In this document: piece by piece, positions 34,006 through 41,846 of the stretch
How positions within the stretch are numbered: the stretch's first letter is position 1
Layout of the letters: the number at the start of each line of letters is the position of its first letter
Source of the DNA: an uncultured Acetobacteraceae bacterium
Lineage (GTDB): Bacteria; Pseudomonadota; Alphaproteobacteria; Acetobacterales; Acetobacteraceae
DNA length: 64,000 nucleotides
Assembly (NCBI GenBank): GCA_943912335.1
Contig: CALTUD010000024.1
Location: forward strand, 1 to 64,000
Direction: 5' to 3'
Translations under genes and position numbers: made by a program
Notes under the pieces: generated by a model
The model's input: only the letters and a program-made list of their open reading frames with translations
Database searches by the model: none
What the model was told of the DNA's origin: nothing

Positions 34006-35154
34006 ATGCACAGCCTCTTAGACTACCAAACGCTTCGCGTGATCTGGTGGGCGCTTCTCGGCGTCCTCCTGATCGGCTTTGCGCTCACCGATGGCTGGGA
34101 TCTCGGCGTGTGCGCCCTGCTGCCGTTCCTGGGCAAGACCGATCAGGAGCGGCGCATGATGATCAACAGCGTGGGCCCGACCTGGGAAGGAAACCAGGTC
34201 TGGTTCATCCTGGGTGGCGGCGCGATCTTCGCGGCCTGGCCGTTCGTCTATGCCGCGAGCTTCTCCGGCTTCTATCTGGCGATGTTCCTGGTCCTGGCTG
34301 CGCTGATCATGCGGCCGGTGGGCTTCAAGTATCGCTCCAAGAAGCCGGAAGCCTCCTGGCGCACACGCTGGGACTGGGCTCTTTTCGTCGGCGGTCTGGT
34401 GCCGGCTCTGGTGTTCGGCGTGGCGGTGGGCAATGTGCTGCAAGGCGTGCCGATCCGTTTGGACGACGATCTGCGCGTGTATTTCGAAGGCAGCTTCTTC
34501 GGGTTGTTCACACCGACCACGCTGTTGTGCGGCCTGTTGTCGGTGTCGATGATGTTGCTGCACGGATCGTCGTTTCTGGCGATCAAGCTGGAACACGGCG
34601 CGCTGCATGAGCGGGTGCGTAAGGTCGGCATGGTGACGGCGATCCTGTCCGTGGTCCTGTTCGCCGTGGGCGGGCTGGACATGGCGTTCGGCGGCATCGG
34701 CTTCCGTCTGGCGGACGCGGTTGACCCGACCGGACCGTCCAACCCGCTGCGTGCGGAAACGATCGCCACCGCCGGCGGCTGGCTGCTGAATTTCGGCGCC
34801 CATCCCTGGATGCTGATCGGCCCCGTGCTCGGCTTCGGTGGCGCGATCGTCGCTCTGCTGGGGCTGATGCGTCGCAGCGACGTATTGCCGCTGGCCGGAT
34901 CGGCGCTGTCGAGTGCCGGCATTATCGCCACGGTCGGTCTGTCGATGTTCCCGTTCCTGATGCCGAGTTCGGTGGATGCGCATTCCAGCCTGCTGGTGTG
35001 GAACGCGTCTTCAAGCGAAAGCACCTTGTTCAACATGCTGGTCTCGACGGTGATCTTCCTGCCCTTGATCCTGCTCTACACGGCTTGGGTTTACCGGGTT
35101 CTGTGGGGACGCATCACCAGTGCCGAAGTGACCACCAATCACGATTTCTACTGA
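34006..35154 (+). CDS. cydB: Cytochrome bd ubiquinol oxidase subunit II
   Basis: Heme-free structural subunit of cytochrome bd, 382 residues with about eight transmembrane helices. Family marks include ALTDGWDLGVCALLPFLG near the N-terminus, GPTWEGNQVWFILGGGAIFAAWP and the C-terminal TAWVYRVLWGRI. It starts ten bases after cydA with a GAGGAG ribosome site and is followed 11 bases later by cydX, so all three genes share one transcript. Confidence 0.96.
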   Translation: MHSLLDYQTLRVIWWALLGVLLIGFALTDGWDLGVCALLPFLGKTDQERRMMINSVGPTWEGNQVWFILGGGAIFAAWPFVYAASFSGFYLAMFLVLAALIMRPVGFKYRSKKPEASWRTRWDWALFVGGLVPALVFGVAVGNVLQGVPIRLDDDLRVYFEGSFFGLFTPTTLLCGLLSVSMMLLHGSSFLAIKLEHGALHERVRKVGMVTAILSVVLFAVGGLDMAFGGIGFRLADAVDPTGPSNPLRAETIATAGGWLLNFGAHPWMLIGPVLGFGGAIVALLGLMRRSDVLPLAGSALSSAGIIATVGLSMFPFLMPSSVDAHSSLLVWNASSSESTLFNMLVSTVIFLPLILLYTAWVYRVLWGRITSAEVTTNHDFY

Positions 35155-35165
35155 GGGGAACCGCC

Positions 35166-35324
35166 ATGTGGTATTTCAGCTGGGTTTTGGGGCTGGGCCT
35201 GGCCGTGTCGTTCGCGGTGCTGAACGGCATGTGGCACGAGTTCCGTCTGCCGAAAGAAGAGAACCTGCCGACGGATCCGCATTCTTCCGGGTTCAACAAC
35301 AAGAACGCATCGCCCCTGATGTGA
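35166..35324 (+). CDS. cydX: Cytochrome bd small subunit CydX
   Basis: A 52-residue single-helix subunit needed for stability of the cytochrome bd heme d site. The sequence MWYFSWVLGLGLAVSFAVLN is a near match to the conserved CydX/YbgT start (MWYFxWxLG), and the helix ends with the conserved NxMWHE. The C-terminal tail of about 27 residues is longer than the E. coli form. It follows cydB by 11 bases with a GAGGGG ribosome site. Its last bases overlap an FNR-like box that probably serves hemN. Confidence 0.93.
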   Translation: MWYFSWVLGLGLAVSFAVLNGMWHEFRLPKEENLPTDPHSSGFNNKNASPLM

Positions 35325-35329
35325 ATCAA
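35316..35329 (+). promoter_or_regulatory. FNR-like box upstream of hemN
   Basis: CTGATGTGAATCAA matches the FNR consensus TTGAT-N4-ATCAA at nine of ten positions. It overlaps the last codons of cydX. The centre is about 69 bases before the hemN ATG; a class II layout would start transcription near 35364. Confidence 0.6.
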
Positions 35330-35391
35330 GGACGGCGGGAGCCCGATCCGGTTCGATGACACGATCATCGCAACCGGAAAGGGTTCCCGCC

Positions 35392-36819
35392 ATGAGTGGA
35401 CAGATCGGCGCGTCGCTCGACCGTCCTCGCGACGCGCTTTCTACTCCGCCGCCCGTTCCGTCGGATGCGGTTTTGGCGCGGTTGCTGCACCGTCATGGCG
35501 GTACGGTGCCGCGCTACACGTCTTATCCGACCGCAGTGCAGTTCGGTCCTGCGGTGGATGCGTCGGTCTATGTCGGCTGGCTGCGCGATCTGCCGGACGA
35601 CGATCCGGTCTCGATCTATCTGCATGTTCCGTTCTGTGATCGGCTTTGTTTGTATTGCGGTTGCCATGCGGTGGTGGCGCGGCAGTCGGCGCCACGCTGG
35701 GCCTATGCGCGTCGCATGATCCGAGAACTGGAGCGGGTCGCCGAAGTGATCGGGCGTCGTGTGCCGGTGTCGCACATCCATTGGGGCGGCGGCACGCCGA
35801 GCGCACTGCCGGCGGAAGCGCTGGAGGAGGTGGATGCCACGATGCGCCGCGCGTTCGCCGTTCAGGCAGATGCGGAATCGTCGGTGGAGATCGACCCGCG
35901 CCATCTCTCCTCCGCGCATCTCGACGCCTTCGCGCGCATGGGGATCAATCGGGCCAGTCTGGGCGTGCAGGATCTCGATCCGGCGGTGCAGCGCGCCGTC
36001 GGGCGCATCCAGGATGCGGAGATGGTGTCGGGCTGCATCGCGTCCCTGCGCAGCATCGGCGTGCGCTCGATCAATCTCGATCTCATCTACGGTCTGCCGC
36101 TGCAAACCGAAGATGGTGCGGCCTATACCGCTGCGCGCGTGTCGGCGATGGGCGCGGATCGCTTGTCGGTGTTCGGCTATGCGCATGTGCCATGGCTGCG
36201 CCGGCAGCAGGCTCTGATCCCGGCCGACACGCTGCCCGATGCGGCTGAACGTTTCCGGCAGCGCGCCGCGATCGACACGGCGCTCCGTGCGCACGGCTAC
36301 GAGGCGGTCGGTCTCGATCACTATGCCAAACCGGACGACGCCCTGGCCGAGGCGGCACGAACCGGGCGGCTGCGTCGCAATTTCCAGGGCTATACCACGG
36401 ACGATGCGAGAACGCTGATCGGCATCGGCGCGTCGGCGATCGGGCGCTTCGACGAAGGCTATGTGCAGAATCACGCGACGCTGCCGCCTTACGCCGAGGC
36501 GATCGATGCGGGCGGTTTCGCGACCGCGCGTGGTGTGGTGCTGACCGACGAGGACCGTCTGCGCGCGGCCGTGATTGGCACGCTGATGTGCCGGGGCGAA
36601 ACCGATCTGCGTGCCGCGGCGCAGGCATATGGTTTCGAGCCAGACACGCTGCTGTCGGATCTGCCGGCCCTGGCCGAGGCGCAGGAGGATGGGTTGGTGT
36701 CGGTCGAGGGCGCGCGAGTGCGCGTGCTGGAGCCCGGAATGCCGTTCCTGCGCAGCGTGGCAGCGGCGTTCGACCGCTATCGCGCCACGTCGAGCGGACG
36801 GCATGCCGTAGCGGTGTGA
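35392..36819 (+). CDS. hemN: Oxygen-independent coproporphyrinogen III oxidase
   Basis: Radical-SAM enzyme that makes protoporphyrinogen IX for heme without oxygen. 475 residues. The [4Fe-4S]/SAM motif C82-x3-C86-x2-C89 lies in HVPFCDRLCLYCGCH, with the extra Cys91 typical of HemN. IHWGGGTPS binds SAM, and RYTSYPTA near residue 41 is the HemN-specific N-terminal trip-wire region that separates it from HemW. The start ATG 35392 follows a GGAAAGG site. Heme supply next to cydABX fits low-oxygen respiration; an FNR-like box precedes it. Confidence 0.93.
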   Translation: MSGQIGASLDRPRDALSTPPPVPSDAVLARLLHRHGGTVPRYTSYPTAVQFGPAVDASVYVGWLRDLPDDDPVSIYLHVPFCDRLCLYCGCHAVVARQSAPRWAYARRMIRELERVAEVIGRRVPVSHIHWGGGTPSALPAEALEEVDATMRRAFAVQADAESSVEIDPRHLSSAHLDAFARMGINRASLGVQDLDPAVQRAVGRIQDAEMVSGCIASLRSIGVRSINLDLIYGLPLQTEDGAAYTAARVSAMGADRLSVFGYAHVPWLRRQQALIPADTLPDAAERFRQRAAIDTALRAHGYEAVGLDHYAKPDDALAEAARTGRLRRNFQGYTTDDARTLIGIGASAIGRFDEGYVQNHATLPPYAEAIDAGGFATARGVVLTDEDRLRAAVIGTLMCRGETDLRAAAQAYGFEPDTLLSDLPALAEAQEDGLVSVEGARVRVLEPGMPFLRSVAAAFDRYRATSSGRHAVAV

Positions 36820-36829
36820 TCGGACCCCG

Positions 36830-37504
36830 CTACACGAGGTCGAGGAGGACGGCCCCGTCCGATCGCGCCGAAGGATGGCGGCGCAGAGACCACTCTGCGA
36901 CCAGGAGGTTGGGAAGCCAGCAGAGCCACGCGATCGCGCTGTAGGAGGGTGCGAAGCCGAAGCCAAGAAGCTGCGACAGCGGAAGATAGAGACGTAGCGT
37001 GACGGCGGCGAAGGTGAGCGCGTAGGAGCGGATCATCCATCTCCGGTGTTCGGACACGTCGCCCGCGAAAATGCGGTCCAGCGCCGTGCCGGTCGTGATC
37101 AGCCAGGTCACGCCGCCCAGGGCGAATCCGAACTGGGCAATCCGTCCGGCGGATATGCCGCTGGAAAGAACCAGGGCCGAGACGCCGCCGATGGCGCAGC
37201 CGGCCACATACAGCCTGCCGATCGCCCGATGAAGCACAGGCAGGCGTTTCCGTAGCGTCGGCACGAATTGCGCGGGACCGAGCAGCAGCGCCGTGGCCGC
37301 GCTGGTGGCGTGGATGACGATCCAGGGATCGACATGCCGGTTGGTGGCGACGTTGGCGGGGACCGGTCCCTTGCCGAACGTGTAGCGGAACGAGAACAGA
37401 GCGACGGCGGTACCGAGAGCCGCCATCCCGGCCCAGGCAAGGCGGCCTGTCGGGAAAAGGCTTTTCTTGCCCCCTTCAGGGTCGTCGAGGCGGTGCGAAG
37501 CCAT
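36830..37504 (-). CDS. DUF2306 family membrane protein
   Basis: A 224-residue inner-membrane protein with about seven helices. WIVIHATSAATALLLGPAQFVPTLRKR and LHRAIGRLYVAG match the DUF2306 pattern, where conserved histidines sit near the membrane faces (IHATS, LHRAIGR, EHRRWMIRSYALT). The arrangement recalls heme-binding cytochrome b561-like folds, but function is unproven. It diverges from an AraC regulator about 105 bases away, which may control it. ATG 37504 has an AGGA ribosome site. Confidence 0.75.
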   Translation of the reverse strand: MASHRLDDPEGGKKSLFPTGRLAWAGMAALGTAVALFSFRYTFGKGPVPANVATNRHVDPWIVIHATSAATALLLGPAQFVPTLRKRLPVLHRAIGRLYVAGCAIGGVSALVLSSGISAGRIAQFGFALGGVTWLITTGTALDRIFAGDVSEHRRWMIRSYALTFAAVTLRLYLPLSQLLGFGFAPSYSAIAWLCWLPNLLVAEWSLRRHPSARSDGAVLLDLV

Positions 37505-37608
37505 GGTTCGGTCCTGACCGGTGATGGTGCCGGACACCAGTTTTGATTACGCTCGCGAGACCGGCCATGCGCGATGGTCGCGAATTCCGTTGCGATCGTC
37601 CCAATCTC

Positions 37609-38532
37609 ATGGATGTGCTGTCCGATATTCTGCGTTTCGTGCGGCCGAGCGATTACGGCTTTCGCGGCATCGACACGGCCGGTGCGTGGGCGCTTATGTT
37701 TCCGTCGGCGTCGTGCCTGCGATGCTTCGCGATCGAGAGCGGGCGCTGCTGGCTGCGCCTGTCCGGAGGCGGCGACACCTTGGCGTTGCAGAGTGGCGAC
37801 GTGGTTCTTCTGAACGGCCGACACGAGGTTTGCCTGTTTTCGTGCGCGAATGCCGAGCCGATCGAAGCCATGGCCCTTTTGTCCAGCGTCCCGGTGGGCG
37901 AGATCACCACGTTGAACGGCGGCGGCGAGACGCTGGGGCTGGGCGGCTTCTTCGCGCTAGATGGGGCCGGGGCAGAGATCCTGTTCGCCGCTCTTCCGCC
38001 GCTCATCCATGTCGGTTCGGACAGTAGCCGGCTCGCTCTTCATGCAGGCGTGAAGCGTTTGATGGACGAACTGAGCCGGCCGCGCCCAGGTGGGGCGCTG
38101 CTCGCCAGTCATCTCGCGCAGGCCCTGCTGGTCGAGGCGCTTCGTGCCCATCTGGAAAGCGGAACGTCTGGACGTGGATGGCTCGCGGCCTTGTCCGACC
38201 CGGCCCTGTCGCGCGCGATCTCGGCCATGCATGGCGAGATCGCGCGGAGATGGACCGTGAGCGCGCTCGCCATCACGGCCGGCATGTCGCGGTCGCGCTT
38301 CGCGGAGCGGTTCGAGCGCGTCACGGGCGAAACGCCGATTGGCTACCTGACGCGATGGCGCATGGTAGTCGCGGCGGATCGGCTGACGCGCCCGGGATCC
38401 TCTTTGGCGGATGTGGCCGTGTCTGTCGGCTACGAATCGGAAAGCGCGTTCGGGGCAACGTTCAGGCGCCTGACGGGCTGCTCGCCACGCCGCTACCGAA
38501 TGACGGTCGGTCGCCCTGGGGAACTCCCGTAG
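37609..38532 (+). CDS. AraC-family transcriptional regulator with cupin domain
   Basis: A 307-residue regulator. The first 170 residues are a cupin-type effector domain (MDVLSDILRFVRPSDYGF start, WLRLSGGGDTLALQSGDVVLLNG), of the AraC_binding_6 kind common in proteobacterial regulators that sit next to the gene they control. The C-terminal 100 residues hold two helix-turn-helix motifs: VSALAITAGMSRSRFAERFE and LADVAVSVGYESESAFGATFRR. ATG 37609 is chosen because related proteins begin MDxLSD. The neighbouring divergent DUF2306 gene is the obvious candidate target. Confidence 0.85.
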   Translation: MDVLSDILRFVRPSDYGFRGIDTAGAWALMFPSASCLRCFAIESGRCWLRLSGGGDTLALQSGDVVLLNGRHEVCLFSCANAEPIEAMALLSSVPVGEITTLNGGGETLGLGGFFALDGAGAEILFAALPPLIHVGSDSSRLALHAGVKRLMDELSRPRPGGALLASHLAQALLVEALRAHLESGTSGRGWLAALSDPALSRAISAMHGEIARRWTVSALAITAGMSRSRFAERFERVTGETPIGYLTRWRMVVAADRLTRPGSSLADVAVSVGYESESAFGATFRRLTGCSPRRYRMTVGRPGELP

Positions 38533-38647
38533 CGAGGCAAACCCGGCATCGCTGTTTCGGCCAAATTCAAGACGAGCAACCCTCATGCCTCACGGTCCAT
38601 GTGGACCATGATCGCTAGCGTGCGCTATTTTAAATAATTGATTTCAC

Positions 38648-38723
38648 TGGCGTCCCGTAGGGGATTCGAACCCCTGTTACCGCCGTGAGAGGGCGGTGTC
38701 CTAGGCCCCTAGACGAACAGGAC
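38648..38723 (-). tRNA. tRNA-Glu (anticodon CTC)
   Basis: Complete cloverleaf: acceptor GTCCTGT pairs with ACGGGAC (one G-T pair), the D-arm has TCGTCTAGGGGCC, the anticodon loop CTCTCAC reads CTC, and the T-arm is GGTTCGAATCC. The 3' CCA is encoded. Confidence 0.94.
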
Positions 38724-38884
38724 GTGGCCAGTGGCGGTGCATTTAGGGGAAGGCGGGCGGGGATGCAACCCCCTAGTTGCGGTTTGGGTGCACCCCTCCG
38801 CGTTGCCTGTGCCCTAGAGCCGGAACGCGTGTATGAAGGAGCAGGCCAGCACGACCGCCAGCCGAATCACGCCCAGGGGCGTTC

Positions 38885-39604
38885 ATGACCAACTTCGCCA
38901 ACCTGTCCGGCGCCTTCCTGCTGGCTTTTCCCGCCCTGTTCTCCATCGTCAACCCACTCGGCGCATCGTTGATTTTCGCCGAGGTCACGGACGGGCGCAG
39001 CGACCGCGAGCGTGCCGCCTTGGCACGCATGGTGGCGGTGTATGGGCTGCTGATCCTGTTGGTCTCGCTCTGGATCGGTAGCACGCTGCTGGCGTTCTTC
39101 GGCATCACGATCGGCGCGCTGCGCCTGGCCGGCGGCCTGGTCGTGGCGGTGCGTGCCTGGAGCATGCTGCAGGCGCCGGAGGTGACCGAAGCCAAGAAAA
39201 CCAACCAGGCCTCGCAAGACGGACGCACGGCCGTCGCCGATATCTCGTCCACCGCCTTCTTTCCGTTGACGATGCCCTTCACCGTAGGACCCGGCAGTAT
39301 CTCCGTTGCGATCGCGCTGGGTGCCGAACGTCCCGAACGGTCCGGATGGTTGGCGAAGATCGAGTTCCTGTCCGGCGCCTGTCTCGCGGCTGCCGCTGTT
39401 TGTCTTGTTGTCTGGATCGCCTATGCCGGCGCGCCGCGTCTGGTTCAGTTGCTGGGGCGATCCGGAACCCGGATCGTCACCCGCCTCGTGGCGCTGATCC
39501 TGCTCTGCATCGGCGTGCAGATCATGGTCTCGGGCGTCCAGGACGTGGTCATCACTTTGATGCAACAGATGAGCGAACAACACGCGATGGGGCACACTGC
39601 ATGA
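38885..39604 (+). CDS. MarC family inner-membrane protein
   Basis: A 239-residue protein with six transmembrane helices of the MarC/YchE/YhgN family. Typical marks are FSIVNPLGASLIF at residues 19-31, the RLAGGLVV helix and TAFFPLTMPFTVGPGSISV. The family was once linked to multiple antibiotic resistance, a claim later withdrawn for MarC itself; transport function is unproven. The stop codon overlaps the start of the UPF0262 gene (ATGA). Confidence 0.88.
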   Translation: MTNFANLSGAFLLAFPALFSIVNPLGASLIFAEVTDGRSDRERAALARMVAVYGLLILLVSLWIGSTLLAFFGITIGALRLAGGLVVAVRAWSMLQAPEVTEAKKTNQASQDGRTAVADISSTAFFPLTMPFTVGPGSISVAIALGAERPERSGWLAKIEFLSGACLAAAAVCLVVWIAYAGAPRLVQLLGRSGTRIVTRLVALILLCIGVQIMVSGVQDVVITLMQQMSEQHAMGHTA

Positions 39605-40083
39605 ATTCCGTCCGCCCCGACTCGATCCTGTCCGTTGTTCTGGGAGACGATGGACGTGCCAGCCACCATGTCGATCAGCAGGAGGGACGGGAGCGTGCGC
39701 AAGCGATCGCCGATCTGCGCGTGTCCGCCTCCTTCGCGCCTGTCGGGCTCATAGGCCCGTTCATCCTGCATCTCTCGATCGCACATGGGCGTCTGGTGCT
39801 GGATGTGCGCGATGCCGAAGACCGCGAACTGCATGTCTTCGCGCTGGCGCTCAGCCCGTTCCGTCGCCTGATCAAGGATTACCAGCTTCTCGTGGACAGC
39901 TACGAGCACGCGATCCAGGATGGCCGCACCCAGGCGATTCAGGCCATCGACATGGGCCGGCGCGGTCTGCACGACGAGGGCGCGCAGATCATGATCGACC
40001 GTTTGCACGGCAAGATCGACATCGATTTCGAAACCGCACGTCGCCTGTTCACCCTGCTCTGCGTACTGCACCAGCGGGCCTGA
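39601..40083 (+). CDS. UPF0262 family protein
   Basis: A 160-residue cytosolic protein of the alphaproteobacterial UPF0262 family, recognised by RVSASFAPVGLIGPFILHLSIA, FALALSPFRRLIKDYQLLVDSYEHAI and RGLHDEGAQIMIDRL. Function unknown. It is translationally coupled to the marC-type gene. In other alphaproteobacteria this family commonly lies beside histidinol dehydrogenase or phosphotyrosine phosphatase genes; that is not the case here. Confidence 0.88.
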   Translation: MNSVRPDSILSVVLGDDGRASHHVDQQEGRERAQAIADLRVSASFAPVGLIGPFILHLSIAHGRLVLDVRDAEDRELHVFALALSPFRRLIKDYQLLVDSYEHAIQDGRTQAIQAIDMGRRGLHDEGAQIMIDRLHGKIDIDFETARRLFTLLCVLHQRA

Positions 40084-40095
40084 GGCCGCGGCGCG

Positions 40096-40662
40096 TCATT
40101 CCTCCAGCTTGGCGTCCCAGTAGAGGAAGTCGAGCCAGGTCTTGTGCAGATTGTCGCGCGTGGCGTGGCGCTTGGCCGCCTCGTCCACCTGACGCGGGCT
40201 CGGCTCCATCGGGCGGCGCAGGAGTTGCATGCCGCTCTGCTTCAGGGACTGGCTGCCCTTGCGCAGATTGTCGCGCTGGCAACAGGTCACGACGTTGGTC
40301 CAGGACGTCACGCCACCACGGCAGCGCGGTACCACATGGTCGAAGGTCAACTCCTTGGCGGAGAGGGTTTCGGCGCAATACTGGCAGCGGAACCCGTCGC
40401 GCAGGAACACATGATAGCGGGTGAAGGCGACCCGTTTGCGGCGATGGAACTGTTTCAGCGCCACCACGGAGGGGATCGGAAAGCTCCTGTTGGCGGAGCG
40501 GACTTCGGTTTCGTAGTTGATCACCGGCGTCACCCGGTCCTGCAGAACCGCCACAAGCGCATCCTGCCAGGACCATACGGAAAGCGGCCCCCAGCTCATG
40601 GGCTGCATGTCGGCGTTCAGAACCAGCGTCTGCAGGTTGCTCAGGTCGCCGATATGGCTCAC
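40096..40662 (-). CDS. HNH endonuclease family protein
   Basis: A 188-residue protein with the zinc-supported HNH nuclease motif: C-x2-C in CQYCAE, the catalytic DHVVPRCRGG, then NVVTCCQRDN (residues about 95-130). The N-terminus, LVLNADMQPMSWGPLSVWSWQDALVAVL, is the conserved lead of the alphaproteobacterial housekeeping HNH group, not of phage or restriction enzymes. The cellular role of this group is unknown. The gene converges with the UPF0262 gene, 12 bases apart. Confidence 0.88.
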   Translation of the reverse strand: MSHIGDLSNLQTLVLNADMQPMSWGPLSVWSWQDALVAVLQDRVTPVINYETEVRSANRSFPIPSVVALKQFHRRKRVAFTRYHVFLRDGFRCQYCAETLSAKELTFDHVVPRCRGGVTSWTNVVTCCQRDNLRKGSQSLKQSGMQLLRRPMEPSPRQVDEAAKRHATRDNLHKTWLDFLYWDAKLEE

Positions 40663-40882
40663 GCGATCCGGCTCCCTTGTCGAAGCCGGGCGATACTGCC
40701 CACGTCGTTCCGCATCACGCGCCTCCGTGTCGAAGGACGCAGCACGATCAGGTCGAAGCGCTCACTGAAACAAACGCCAGCCGATGTGCGTCGTCGAGAA
40801 CTTTCCCCTTTTGTATCGCAGGTGCCCCGTCCGATCGCAAGCCGCGTGCGGATTCGCGCTGCTCATGTCACCATCTTGTCGC

Positions 40883-41749
40883 ATGCGACCCATCCTCCGC
40901 ACCCGTTTCGCGCCGAGCCCGACCGGCCTGCTTCATCTCGGCCACGTCGCCTCCGCGCTGGAGGGATGGCGGCGCGCTCGCGAGGCCGGGGGGACGTTCC
41001 TGTTGCGTCTGGAGGATATCGATCCTGGCCGCTGCCGCCCCGATTATGCCGCTGTGATCCTGGACGATCTGCGCTGGCTCGGCCTCGACTGGGACGGCCC
41101 CGTGCGCGTTCAATCCGAGCATTTTCCTGAATACCGCATGGTACTGGACGCGCTGTCCGAGCGCGGCTTGCTCTACCCCTGCTTCTGTTCCCGTGCCGAT
41201 ATCGCTGCTGCTTCCGGTGCGCCGCACGCGGCTCCGGACGGTTCCACCCTGTATCCCGGCACATGCCGCGATCTCGATCCCGCCCTCCGGGACGCACTTC
41301 TTGCCGAAGGCGTGCCGCATGCGCTCCGTCTGCGCGGCGACCTCGCCTGCCGCCAGGTGGGGCCCCTGACGCGGTTCGAAGAGAAGCAGGGCAGGGTGGG
41401 CTGCAATCCCGCTGCATTCGGCGACGTGGTCCTCGCCCGCAAGGACAGCCCCGCCTCCTATCATCTCTGCTGCACCCATGACGACGCGCTGGCCGGAATC
41501 ACCCTGGTCACGCGTGGCGTCGATCTCGAACCCAGCGCCGATCTGCACCGCCTGCTGCAAGCGCTGATGGGCTGGCCGGAACCCGCCTACGCGCACCATC
41601 TGTTGCTGCGCGATGCGAACGGCGAGCGCCTGTCCAAACGCAATCGCTCCGCCACGATCGCCGCCTTGCGTGCGGAGGGTTGGACGCCGGAGGCGGCGAA
41701 GCGTCTCGCGGATGCCGGAGCGAACGCGCCGGCCTGTGCTGCGACGTAA
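40883..41749 (+). CDS. gluQRS: Glutamyl-Q tRNA(Asp) synthetase
   Basis: Attaches glutamate to queuosine at the tRNA-Asp wobble base. The 288-residue protein is a glutamyl-tRNA synthetase core without the anticodon-binding domain. It has the HIGH-like APSPTGLLHLGHV (about 8-20), the EDIDPGRCRPDY substrate region, a zinc site (CFCSRAD with a later CRDLD cysteine), and the KMSKS-like ERLSKRN. ATG 40883 is chosen because RTRFAPSPTG starts six residues later, as in homologues. tRNA-Glu lies about 2 kb upstream. Confidence 0.9.
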   Translation: MRPILRTRFAPSPTGLLHLGHVASALEGWRRAREAGGTFLLRLEDIDPGRCRPDYAAVILDDLRWLGLDWDGPVRVQSEHFPEYRMVLDALSERGLLYPCFCSRADIAAASGAPHAAPDGSTLYPGTCRDLDPALRDALLAEGVPHALRLRGDLACRQVGPLTRFEEKQGRVGCNPAAFGDVVLARKDSPASYHLCCTHDDALAGITLVTRGVDLEPSADLHRLLQALMGWPEPAYAHHLLLRDANGERLSKRNRSATIAALRAEGWTPEAAKRLADAGANAPACAAT

Positions 41750-41846
41750 ATCTTCACGCGAAACTGCGTCGAGGACAGAGAACTCTGGTGGCTGGGCGCA
41801 GTGTGCCGCCTTATCGTGTCGGCCAACCGTCCGATCGGAGTGTTGC

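Noticed and set aside
38594..38607. GGTCCA-TG-TGGACC palindrome as an operator
   Set aside because: Only six base pairs per arm, no matching copy near the AraC gene start or elsewhere noted, so it could be chance.
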